Source: JAJTFW01 sp046049215 | GTDB lineage: Bacteria > Bacteroidota > Bacteroidia > AKYH767-A > OLB10 | DNA length: 7,464 bases | Assembly: GCA_046049215.1 (NCBI GenBank) | Contig: JBJOER010000204.1 | Location: 1-7,464, forward strand | Direction: 5' to 3' | Shown: piece after piece, positions 1 to 5,153 of the stretch | Layout: each line of letters begins with the position of its first letter | How positions within the stretch are numbered: the stretch's first letter is position 1 | The notes under the pieces: generated by a model | Database searches by the model: none | The model's input: only the letters and a program-made list of their open reading frames with translations | What the model was told of the DNA's origin: nothing | Program-made: the position numbers and the translations under genes

Positions 1-644
1 CCGGAAGCGAACAAAAGCCTTTCTTCCATCAACACATAGACCTTGCCGTTACGCAGTTCCACGCTCAACCCTTTGTCTTTGTAACCCAGCAGGGCGTTGG
101 AAACCGAGGAACGAAGGGCTCGCGCCACCGAATCCTTGGAGGCCAATACCTGCTCCAGTTCGGCAAGGCGCTTGTTCTTAGAGCGCAGGTCGTTACTCAT
201 GCGCGTAAGGCTGTCTTCCTTAAGTCGGAGCAGGGCCGCTTTGGCATCGAGTTCATCCTCCTTGCGCTGCAGTTCCTCTTGCGTCCGCTGGAGATCGCGG
301 ATAAGTTGACGGGTGGCTTCCGCGTTTGCAGCCGACTGAGGACCATCTTTCAGCAAGGTCTGGTAGGCTGCATTCAGTTTTTCATACGAGGTCTGTAGGC
401 TCCGCATTTCGTTGCCGCGCAAGGAAGTGTCGTTTTGCAGTCTGGAAATCCGCTCTTTCAACTCTTCGGCAAGGGCCATCAGTTCGCCCTGACGGGTCTC
501 GAGGCGGAGGTTTACGGCTTTGAGATTCTCGTTCTCTTTTTCACAGCTTTCCTGCTTGGATTTCAATTCGTTGTGCAGCCGCGCAGGCACGCACGAAACC
601 CCCAGCAGGATCAGCATCAGGAAGGGATGAAAGCGGTTGAACAT
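1..644 (-). CDS. OmpA-family outer-membrane lipoprotein, N-terminal part (cut by window edge)
   Basis: Reading the minus strand from the ATG at 644 gives at least 214 residues with no stop, so the gene continues beyond position 1. Residues 1-17 are a short basic then hydrophobic leader (MFNRFHPFLMLILLGVSC) ending in Cys18, a plausible lipidation site, although Gly at -3 makes the lipobox non-standard. Residues about 20-185 are rich in Glu, Lys, Leu, Gln and Arg in heptad-like spacing, which predicts a long coiled coil. Residues 192-214 (GLSVELRNGKVYV, then LLFAS) match the opening strand of the OmpA C-terminal peptidoglycan-binding domain as seen in Bacteroidota proteins. From the family I infer an outer-membrane-anchored protein that reaches the murein through the coiled coil. 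The peptidoglycan-binding residues lie outside the window and cannot be checked. No clear Shine-Dalgarno precedes the start. A weak -7-like TAATTTAG lies at 664-671 on the minus strand, within what chance would give. Confidence 0.85.
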   Translation of the reverse strand, partial: MFNRFHPFLMLILLGVSCVPARLHNELKSKQESCEKENENLKAVNLRLETRQGELMALAEELKERISRLQNDTSLRGNEMRSLQTSYEKLNAAYQTLLKDGPQSAANAEATRQLIRDLQRTQEELQRKEDELDAKAALLRLKEDSLTRMSNDLRSKNKRLAELEQVLASKDSVARALRSSVSNALLGYKDKGLSVELRNGKVYVLMEERLLFAS

Positions 645-673
645 GGTCGATTCGGTTAAAGGTCTAAATTAAT

Positions 674-695
674 GCGGGTAGGCCATGACTACCGC
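674..695. other. Small inverted repeat in the divergent intergenic region
   Basis: GGTAG at 677-681 pairs with CTACC at 689-693 around a 7-nt loop. The stem extends by GC/GC if G676 is bulged. It lies between the divergently transcribed OmpA-like and hypothetical genes, about 30 bp upstream of the former's start codon. It could be an operator half-site pair or a leader hairpin, or chance. Nothing else in the 645-803 spacer stands out. Confidence 0.2.
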
Positions 696-803
696 CCTAC
701 TTTGTAATGTTTCACACAATTCTGTCAACATTTCCGGAGTTATTTAGCGTAAGTTCCGGGCATGAAGTATTCGTAACTTAGATATACCTGTTGAAAGAAA
801 ACC

Positions 804-1517
804 ATGGAAAAAATACTGAGTGACAACTGGCTGACTGAAAAACACATCGACTTCGAGTACAAAAAATACGTGCTGCTGGCCTGGCTGCAGCATGTGAGCG
901 ATCGTTTCGAAGAGACCCGCCTGTACCCGGCGCTGAGCGAGTTGGTAAAACATTACCGCAACCTGGTATCGTTGCGTGATCAGAAAAAGCAATTGTACGG
1001 CGCTTTCCCCGAAAAGCTATCGCAGGCCGACCTGCAGCAATTCAAACTCGTTTACGACAAACTGACGGGCGACGACCAACTGATGCAGGAGCTGGAGCAG
1101 ATCATCCAGTTCAGTATCCCCCGTTTCGAACAGCAGCTGTCCGAGGGTAAGAAAATCTATGATCTGCTCGAGTCGAAATTGCGGATCCAACCTGTCGGCA
1201 TCGTTCCCTTGCATACGGATGCCGGATATCTGTTCCTGGCCAACGGTACGCAAAAAGAAACAACCGTATTCGAATACCAGATCACTATTTTCGACCAACC
1301 GGACGAGCGTTACAGGGCAATCAGTCTGCAATACGTGGCCGCCTACGAAAAGACCTTGCGGAACGCTTACGAAAACATCAAACAGGACCTGCTTCGTTAC
1401 AACAGCCATCTGCCCAACCCGGCCACCTATGTGATCGAATCCGGGCTGACATTGCCGTTAGAGGACACGCTGCTTCCCATGGCGAAACGCTATCTGGTGA
1501 AATACCTTTCGGTCTGA
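804..1517 (+). CDS. Conserved-type hypothetical cytosolic protein, 237 aa
   Basis: This is an ATG-started frame of 237 residues with consistent codon use and no competing frame of better quality. I do not recognise a named domain. There is no signal peptide or membrane segment, so it is probably cytoplasmic. Residues 1-125 are predicted mostly helical and rich in charged residues and Leu/Gln (for example EYKKYVLLAWLQHV near 18-31). Residues about 130-170 look like a small beta-rich part (VGIVPLHTDAGYLFLANG, then TVFEYQITIFD), followed by further helices and a C-terminus with LPLEDTLLPMAKRYL. It resembles the uncharacterised single-copy proteins common in Bacteroidota genomes, but that is an impression and I assign no function. 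It is divergent from the OmpA-like gene across a 159-bp spacer and converges on the crotonase gene with a 67-bp gap. The purine-rich GAAAGAAAA just before the ATG is not a canonical ribosome-binding site. Confidence 0.85.
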   Translation: MEKILSDNWLTEKHIDFEYKKYVLLAWLQHVSDRFEETRLYPALSELVKHYRNLVSLRDQKKQLYGAFPEKLSQADLQQFKLVYDKLTGDDQLMQELEQIIQFSIPRFEQQLSEGKKIYDLLESKLRIQPVGIVPLHTDAGYLFLANGTQKETTVFEYQITIFDQPDERYRAISLQYVAAYEKTLRNAYENIKQDLLRYNSHLPNPATYVIESGLTLPLEDTLLPMAKRYLVKYLSV

Positions 1518-1565
1518 CCGGCCTAGTATTTTCTTACACAACTACCGAGCGTAGGCGGTATGCGA

Positions 1566-1587
1566 TGATTGAAAATCCTTTCAATCA
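1566..1587. terminator. Hairpin between convergent genes, overlapping the crotonase stop codon
   Basis: A perfect 9-bp inverted repeat, TGATTGAAA, ATCC loop, TTTCAATCA, sits in the 67-bp gap between the convergent hypothetical protein (stop at 1517) and crotonase (stop codon at 1585-1587). The crotonase TGA forms the base of one arm. Its position suits a bidirectional transcription stop, but the stem is AT-rich and no T-run follows on either strand, so an intrinsic terminator is only a possibility. Confidence 0.3.
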
Positions 1588-2364
1588 CCTGCCTTTGAAA
1601 TCGGCTTTGCGCTTGTTGAGGAAGGCATCGGTCCCTTCTTTGAAATCGTCAGTAGTGAAGCACGCTCCAAAGCGTTCTATCTCTTCGCGGTACCCATCGG
1701 TTTGCTTGTCGTCGCTGGCGTTGACCGTACGCACGATCTCGGCGATCGCGACCGGAGCCTGAACCCTGATCTTCGCCAAAATGCCTTTGGTAACGGTCAT
1801 CAGCTCCTCGGCCGGAACAACGTGGTTCACCAGTCCCATCCTCCACGCTTCTCTCGCATCGATCATATCAGCGGTCATCAGTAGTTCCATGGCCCTTCCT
1901 TTGCCGATCAGCTGCGGGAGTCGTTGTGTTCCACCATAACCCGGGATCAAGCCCAGCTTGACTTCGGGCTGTCCGAATTTTGCATTTTCGGAGGCCACAC
2001 GCATATGGCAGGCCATGGCCAGTTCACATCCTCCACCGAGCGCGAAACCATTCACCGCGGCGATCACCGGCTTGCCGCACTGCTCGATGCTATCGAATAC
2101 GCGATGTCCATGTGCGCTCAGTTCCATTCCCTGTTCCAATGAGTAGGAGGCAAATTCACTGATATCTGCTCCGGCCACGAAAGCCTTGGCGCCGGACCCC
2201 GTAATGATGATGCCGTACACCTCCGGATCGTGAGCCGCTGCGTACACTGCAGCACCGATCTCGGCGATGGTGTCCTTGTTGAGGGCGTTGAGCTTATCGG
2301 GACGATTGACGGTGATGGTACAGATGCCGTCGTCGCTGGTGGAGAGGATGTTGGAGTAGGTCAT
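1585..2364 (-). CDS. Enoyl-CoA hydratase/isomerase (crotonase superfamily)
   Basis: The 259-residue product is the normal length for a monofunctional crotonase. It shows the expected order of motifs: substrate-binding NRPDKLNALN near residues 20-29, the oxyanion-hole segment AFVAGADI at 61-68, then NGFALGGGCELAMACHMRVAS at 105-125 and FGQPEVKLGLIPGYGGTQRL at 130-149. Glu114 and Glu134, 20 residues apart, correspond to the two catalytic glutamates of enoyl-CoA hydratase (144 and 164 in the rat enzyme), and Gly111 to the second oxyanion-hole glycine. Both acids are present, so true hydratase activity (reversible hydration of trans-2-enoyl-CoA, crotonyl-CoA being the classical substrate) is more likely than isomerase-only chemistry. 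Exact chain-length preference cannot be read. It has no signal peptide and is cytosolic, serving fatty-acid or amino-acid beta-oxidation. The start is the first in-frame ATG giving a canonical N-terminus. The region upstream of it is repeat-rich and shows no clear promoter. Confidence 0.95.
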   Translation of the reverse strand: MTYSNILSTSDDGICTITVNRPDKLNALNKDTIAEIGAAVYAAAHDPEVYGIIITGSGAKAFVAGADISEFASYSLEQGMELSAHGHRVFDSIEQCGKPVIAAVNGFALGGGCELAMACHMRVASENAKFGQPEVKLGLIPGYGGTQRLPQLIGKGRAMELLMTADMIDAREAWRMGLVNHVVPAEELMTVTKGILAKIRVQAPVAIAEIVRTVNASDDKQTDGYREEIERFGACFTTDDFKEGTDAFLNKRKADFKGR

Positions 2365-2419
2365 TTTGAATTTGATAATTTGAAAATGTGTTAGTTGCGA
2401 TGAAGGGGATTATTGATTT

Positions 2420-2437
2420 GGTGATTTGATGATTAGG
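2420..2437 (+). repeat. Direct repeat GGTGATTTGATGATTAGG, copy 1
   Basis: This 18-bp word recurs identically at 2568-2585, 148 bp away. Each copy is followed by a near-identical ATAAAA tail (ATAAAA here, TATAAAA in copy 2). Related degenerate words (TGATGATTTGGTG at 2449-2460, TTTGATAATTTGAAAATG at 2371-2388) surround it. Confidence 0.75.
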
Positions 2438-2499
2438 ATAAAAGAGTTGATGATTTGGTGGCAGAAGTAACTTTAGGACTTGTTTTTGATTGCGTTTTT

Positions 2500-2537
2500 A
2501 ACCACAATGCCCGCAAAGGAGAGCAATGGACGCAATA
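2500..2537 (+). repeat. AACCRCAA...CGCAAAGG intergenic repeat, copy A
   Basis: The segment begins AACCACAATGCC and continues CGCAAAGGAGAGCAATGG, then ACGCAA. It aligns with a second copy at 3243-3294 on the same strand (CGCAAAGGGAGAGCAAAG core, one inserted G and few substitutions). The two lie on either side of the B12-binding gene in direct orientation. Low-copy CGCAAAG-rich words like this are something I recall from other Bacteroidota intergenic regions, unverified here. Confidence 0.55.
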
Positions 2538-2567
2538 GCTGATTATTACTTGAGAATTTAATGAAGT

Positions 2568-2585
2568 GGTGATTTGATGATTAGG
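2568..2585 (+). repeat. Direct repeat GGTGATTTGATGATTAGG, copy 2
   Basis: Identical over 18 bp to 2420-2437. The sequence after it differs by one inserted T before ATAAAA. With copy 1 it brackets the AACCRCAA repeat copy A. Confidence 0.75.
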
Positions 2586-2622
2586 TATAAAATGTAAGAT
2601 TAACTTGTCGCCTATTTTGAAC

Positions 2623-2643
2623 CTACAACCTACAACTAGTAAC
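2623..2643 (+). repeat. CTACAAC heptamer array (about 3 units)
   Basis: Two perfect CTACAAC units (2623-2629, 2630-2636) are followed by a diverged TAGTAAC unit. The same heptamer appears on the opposite strand at 3151-3179, upstream of the B12-binding gene, so the two arrays form a long-range inverted pair around that gene. Confidence 0.6.
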
Positions 2644-2651
2644 CACCCTTC

Positions 2652-2669
2652 GTCCGATAGCTATCGGAC
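2652..2669. repeat. 18-bp perfect palindrome GTCCGATAGCTATCGGAC
   Basis: The sequence equals its own reverse complement over 18 bp with no spacer. It falls between two heptamer arrays and about 50 bp downstream of the B12-binding gene's stop codon, so it could act as that gene's transcription stop, as a protein-binding site, or as a dispersed palindromic element. The CCGAT...ATCGG arms recur in the hairpin at 3252-3266. Confidence 0.65.
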
Positions 2670-2691
2670 TAGCTCAGGGACTCGTTATTCG

Positions 2692-2719
2692 CAACCGACA
2701 ACCGACAACTGACAACCGA
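2692..2719 (+). repeat. CAACYGA heptamer tandem array (4 units) abutting a stop codon
   Basis: Four consecutive 7-bp units, CAACCGA, CAACCGA, CAACTGA and CAACCGA, end exactly where the stop codon of the minus-strand B12-binding gene begins (2720-2722). In the rotated frame they read YGACAAC, one base from the CTACAAC unit of the neighbouring array. Unit-number change would not alter the protein because translation stops before the array. Confidence 0.75.
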
Positions 2720-3124
2720 CTACCCCCTCCGTTTCTCCACTTCCCCGGTAATGTATCCGATAATGGCGGCTGTTTCGGTTCCGGGGGGGAAGAGTCTGCC
2801 GCAACCAATGGCTTCCAGTTTTTTCATGTCATCGTCGGGGATTATACCTCCTCCGGTGAGTAAAATATCGTCGAGCTGTTTCTCTTTCATCAGCTGGAGG
2901 ATACGGGGAAATACGGTCATGTGGGCACCGCTGAGGATGCTTACGCCGATGGCGTCGACGTCCTCCTGCAGGGCGGCATTCACCACCATCTCGGGGGTCT
3001 GGCGAAGACCGGTATAAATGACTTCCATGCCGGCGTCGCGAAGGAAAGAGGCGATGACTTTCGCCCCACGATCGTGGCCATCGAGGCCGACCTTGGCGAT
3101 GAGTACGCGGATGGGTCGTTGCAT
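2720..3124 (-). CDS. Cobalamin (B12)-binding domain protein, methylmalonyl-CoA mutase C-terminal/small-subunit type
   Basis: From the ATG at 3124 the product is 134 residues, the size of a free-standing adenosylcobalamin-binding subunit. It begins RPIRVLIAKVGLDGHDRGAK, typical of the family. Asp15-x-His17-x-x-Gly20 is the cobalamin lower-ligand motif, His17 replacing dimethylbenzimidazole on cobalt. Ser62-x-Leu64 (SILSGAH) and the GGG at 91-93 are the other conserved nucleotide-loop contacts. Separate subunits of this kind partner a catalytic TIM-barrel subunit in two-component acyl-CoA mutases (methylmalonyl-, isobutyryl- or 2-hydroxyisobutyryl-CoA mutase). That partner is not in this window, so the substrate is undetermined. 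The frame stays open upstream to 3358, but those 78 residues are intergenic repeat DNA, and the family's N-terminus starts at this methionine. CAATTTTGC directly before the start is one mismatch from the Bacteroidota TANNTTTG(C) -7 element, which would imply a very short leader. Confidence 0.92.
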   Translation of the reverse strand: MQRPIRVLIAKVGLDGHDRGAKVIASFLRDAGMEVIYTGLRQTPEMVVNAALQEDVDAIGVSILSGAHMTVFPRILQLMKEKQLDDILLTGGGIIPDDDMKKLEAIGCGRLFPPGTETAAIIGYITGEVEKRRG

Positions 3125-3150
3125 GGGGCAAAATTGCGAAAAAAGCGGTT

Positions 3151-3179
3151 GTTGTACGTTATAGGTTGTAGGGTTGTAA
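3151..3179 (-). repeat. CTACAAC heptamer array on the minus strand (about 4 units)
   Basis: On the plus strand the units read GTTGTAC, GTTATAG, GTTGTAG, a single G, then GTTGTAA. The reverse complement of GTTGTAG is CTACAAC, the unit found on the plus strand at 2623-2636. The array begins 26 bp upstream of the B12-binding start codon, so its length could influence that gene's 5' region. Confidence 0.5.
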
Positions 3180-3242
3180 GTTCCTGTAGGATATATGGCG
3201 GAAATGAAATTAATTGCGCCTGCATTGAAAATCGTTACATAT

Positions 3243-3294
3243 AACCGCAATCCCGATTTCATCGGGTCGCAAAGGGAGAGCAAAGTGCGCAGAG
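3243..3294 (+). repeat. AACCRCAA...CGCAAAGG repeat, copy B, interrupted by a hairpin
   Basis: AACCGCAA (3243-3250) and CGCAAAGGGAGAGCAAAG (3268-3285) match the two ends of copy A at 2500-2537. Between them copy A has 4 nt (TGCC), whereas this copy has 17 nt, TCCCGATTTCATCGGGT. Inside these, CCCGAT (3252-3257) and ATCGGG (3261-3266) form a perfect 6-bp stem with a TTC loop. Confidence 0.55.
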
Positions 3295-3404
3295 TCAGCA
3301 TATTTAAGAGCCCTTGACTTTCAAGATTCGCTTTAAGGATACCCTTGTCGCGGTCCAATTTCTATCTTCGTGGCCACAAATCAACCCCTTCTTCTCCCAA
3401 AATC

Positions 3405-4328
3405 ATGAGTTTACTTGTCATCGGCACGGTCGCGTTCGACGCCATCGAGACCCCATTCGGTAAAACCGACAAAATCATCGGCGGCGCAGCCACCTATGCG
3501 GGCATGTCTGCCTCCTTCTTCAAAAAAGGGATCAACCTGGTCTCGGTTGTGGGTGAGGATTTTCCGGCAGAAGGCATCGAAATGATGCAAAACCGGGGCA
3601 TCAATACCGACGGACTGCAGATAAAGAAGGGGGAGAAGACGTTTTTCTGGGCCGGAAAGTACCACGAGGACATGAACTCGCGCGATACGCTGGACACCCA
3701 GTTGAACGTGTTGAGCACCTTTGATCCGGTGATTCCGGATTCCTACCAAGATTGCGAGTACCTGATGCTGGGCAACCTGATGCCAAGCATCCAGATGAAG
3801 GTGCTTCAGCGTTTAAACAAGCGCCCGAAACTGGTGGTGATGGACACCATGAATTTCTGGATGGAAGTAGCCATGGACGACCTGCGTCAGATGATCGGAA
3901 TGGTGGACGTGCTCACCATCAACGATGCCGAGGCGCGCCAGCTGACCGGTGAATACTCGCTTGTGAAAGCGGCCCGCAAGGTGCTTGCCATGGGTCCCCG
4001 CTACCTCATCATCAAGAAAGGGGAGCACGGCGCCCTGCTCTTCCACGACGACCAGGTATTCTTCGCACCCGCCTTGCCGTTAGAAGATGTTTTCGATCCT
4101 ACCGGTGCCGGCGATACCTTCGCGGGAGGCTTCATCGGCTATCTGGCCAGTGTGGACGACATTTCATTCCATGCTATGAAGCGCGGGGTGATCTATGGCT
4201 CTGCCATGGCCTCCTTCTGCGTCGAAAAATTCGGCCTGGAGCGTGTACTAGAGCTTTCGGAGGCACAGGTGGATGAGCGTGTGCAGCAGTTTGTCGACCT
4301 CGTTCAGTTCGACATCACGCTGGTTTGA
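3405..4328 (+). CDS. PfkB/ribokinase-family carbohydrate or nucleoside kinase
   Basis: The 307-residue product from the ATG at 3405 has the ribokinase-fold length and landmarks. The N-terminal strand MSLLVIGTVAFDAI leads to the substrate-lid glycine pair GGAATYAG at 26-33. The NxxE metal/phosphate motif is Asn173 to Glu176 (TINDAEARQLTG), and IKKGEHGA lies at 203-210. PfkB signature 2, DPTGAGDTFAGGF, is at 231-243, with Asp237 as the predicted catalytic base and GAG as the anion hole. It should transfer the ATP gamma-phosphate to a hydroxymethyl group. The sugar or nucleoside cannot be assigned, since specificity residues vary and the neighbours do not form a sugar-use operon. The frame is open upstream through a TTG at 3345, but the added residues are not family-like, so the ATG was chosen. 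The dsbA-like gene starts 38 bp downstream on the same strand, suggesting co-transcription. Confidence 0.93.
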   Translation: MSLLVIGTVAFDAIETPFGKTDKIIGGAATYAGMSASFFKKGINLVSVVGEDFPAEGIEMMQNRGINTDGLQIKKGEKTFFWAGKYHEDMNSRDTLDTQLNVLSTFDPVIPDSYQDCEYLMLGNLMPSIQMKVLQRLNKRPKLVVMDTMNFWMEVAMDDLRQMIGMVDVLTINDAEARQLTGEYSLVKAARKVLAMGPRYLIIKKGEHGALLFHDDQVFFAPALPLEDVFDPTGAGDTFAGGFIGYLASVDDISFHAMKRGVIYGSAMASFCVEKFGLERVLELSEAQVDERVQQFVDLVQFDITLV

Positions 4329-4366
4329 TCCGTCTCAGAGGTCTTTTTTCCAACCCACTCGCCGGC

Positions 4367-5113
4367 ATGAACCTCCGGGTCTTCATCCTATCGATGTTCC
4401 TGTACATTAGCGGGATAGCACAAGACACCTTTGAAGCCACAACGGAATCAATGGACAATCCTTCCAACGCCTCTCGCATGCATATCGAAGTCTGGAGCGA
4501 CATCAGTTGCCCCTTCTGTTATCTCGGCAAAACCAATTTTGAGAAAGCACTGACCGAGTCGGGATACCGGGACAGTGTACTCGTCACCTGGAGAAGCTAC
4601 CAGCTGAATCCGGGCATGCGTACCGAACCCAGACTTTCGCTTTACGATTTCCTGAAACGCGAAAAGGGTTGGGAGAAGTCTGATGTGCTAGCCACGGAAA
4701 ACCGCCTGAACCAGGCAGGGAAGTCTGCAGGTATAGAATACCGGTTCGACCAGGTAGTTGTGGCCAACACGCTTCGTGCCCATGCCCTGTTGCATTTTGC
4801 AAGCAAGCAGGGAAAACAACCGAAAACCGGTGATCGGCTTTTCCGGGCCTACTTTACCGAAGGGGTGAATGTGGATGATATTCAATCGCTTTTGAAGGTG
4901 GCTGAAGCATCCGGACTGGACATCACCGGCCTTGAAAAAAGCCTGACGTCCGGTGCTTTCGATACGGATATCCGAAATGACATCGCTGAAGCAGAACGGT
5001 TAAATATCCGGGGGGTTCCCTATTTTTTGATCGACCGAAAATACGCTGTGAGCGGCGCACAAGATCCACAGGTGTTCATCGACACTCTAAAAAAAGCGTT
5101 CGGAGAGAAGTGA
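4367..5113 (+). CDS. DsbA-family (FrnE-like) thiol oxidoreductase, possibly exported
   Basis: The thioredoxin-fold domain starts MHIEVWSDISCPFCYLGK, with the CxxC pair Cys48-Pro-Phe-Cys51 (counted from the 4367 ATG). It continues with a helical insert (FRAYFTEGVNVDDIQSLL) and ends with GVPYFLID, whose Pro218 is the cis-proline facing the active site. KYAVSGAQDPQVF follows, typical of the FrnE branch (2-hydroxychromene-2-carboxylate isomerase/DsbA superfamily). FrnE relatives are usually cytosolic and begin at the equivalent of the internal ATG at 4478, giving 211 residues. Here an ATG at 4367 adds 37 residues that resemble a signal peptide: MNLR, a hydrophobic run through FILSMFLYISG, and a possible cleavage after Ala17 (GIA-QDT). 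I chose 4367 because this leader looks genuine; 4478 and 4451 remain alternatives. Likely role: disulfide formation or isomerisation, in the periplasm if exported. It follows the kinase gene closely. Confidence 0.88.
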   Translation: MNLRVFILSMFLYISGIAQDTFEATTESMDNPSNASRMHIEVWSDISCPFCYLGKTNFEKALTESGYRDSVLVTWRSYQLNPGMRTEPRLSLYDFLKREKGWEKSDVLATENRLNQAGKSAGIEYRFDQVVVANTLRAHALLHFASKQGKQPKTGDRLFRAYFTEGVNVDDIQSLLKVAEASGLDITGLEKSLTSGAFDTDIRNDIAEAERLNIRGVPYFLIDRKYAVSGAQDPQVFIDTLKKAFGEK

Positions 5114-5134
5114 GCCACTTGTCTTATTGACAAT
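5108..5134. terminator. Weak hairpins in the 40-bp convergent gap
   Basis: Two short perfect stems lie at the junction of the convergent dsbA-like and L,D-transpeptidase genes: AAGTG/CACTT around AGC at 5108-5120, overlapping the dsbA-like stop codon, and TTGTC/GACAA around TTATT at 5119-5133. Each has only 5 bp and no strong T-run, so a bidirectional stop is guessed from position more than from structure. Confidence 0.2.
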
Positions 5135-5153
5135 ATTCTCTCCTTCCTGAGGC

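Larger units (their letters stand above)
2365..2719. other. Repeat-rich intergenic spacer (355 bp) without a gene
   Basis: No credible coding frame exists on either strand. The left half is AT-rich and built from degenerate GATTTG/GATGATT words. The right half switches to pyrimidine/A-rich heptamer arrays and an 18-bp palindrome. The individual parts are listed separately. The composition differs sharply from the flanking genes and suggests accumulated small repeats rather than a regulatory leader. Confidence 0.7.
3125..3404. other. Repeat-bearing intergenic region between divergent genes (280 bp)
   Basis: No gene is evident. The region must hold the promoters for both the B12-binding gene (minus) and the kinase (plus). 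It also contains an inverted-orientation heptamer array (3151-3179) and the interrupted AACCRCAA repeat copy B (3243-3294). Upstream of the kinase, TATCTTCG at 3363-3370 is one mismatch from TANNTTTG, but without a well-spaced -33 TTG it is a weak promoter candidate. Confidence 0.6.

Noticed and set aside
97..659. Several short plus-strand open frames across 97-659
   Set aside because: They lie antisense to the well-supported OmpA-like coiled-coil gene and are low-complexity Arg/Ser-rich shadows of its Glu/Leu-rich codons.
664..781. TAATTTAG (minus, 664-671) and TAACTTAG (plus, 774-781) as promoters for the divergent genes
   Set aside because: Each is one mismatch from TANNTTTG, a frequency expected by chance in this length, and neither has a spaced -33 box.
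2671..2678. GCTCAG-containing segment (TAGCTCAG at 2670-2677 region) recalling the 5' D-arm of a tRNA gene
   Set aside because: No acceptor stem, anticodon arm or TTC-bearing T-arm can be built around it. The flanks are heptamer repeats.
3125..3358. In-frame upstream extension of the B12-binding gene (78 extra residues)
   Set aside because: The added residues are translated intergenic repeats, have no family similarity, and the known N-terminus begins at the ATG at 3124.
3345..3404. TTG-initiated 20-residue extension of the PfkB kinase
   Set aside because: The ribokinase fold starts at the ATG at 3405; the extension is not kinase-like and overlaps the putative promoter region.
1453..4085. 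Shared TTGCCGTTAGA word in the hypothetical gene and the kinase gene
   Set aside because: Both encode Leu-Pro-Leu-Glu in unrelated proteins. An 11-bp match between coding regions is easily coincidental.
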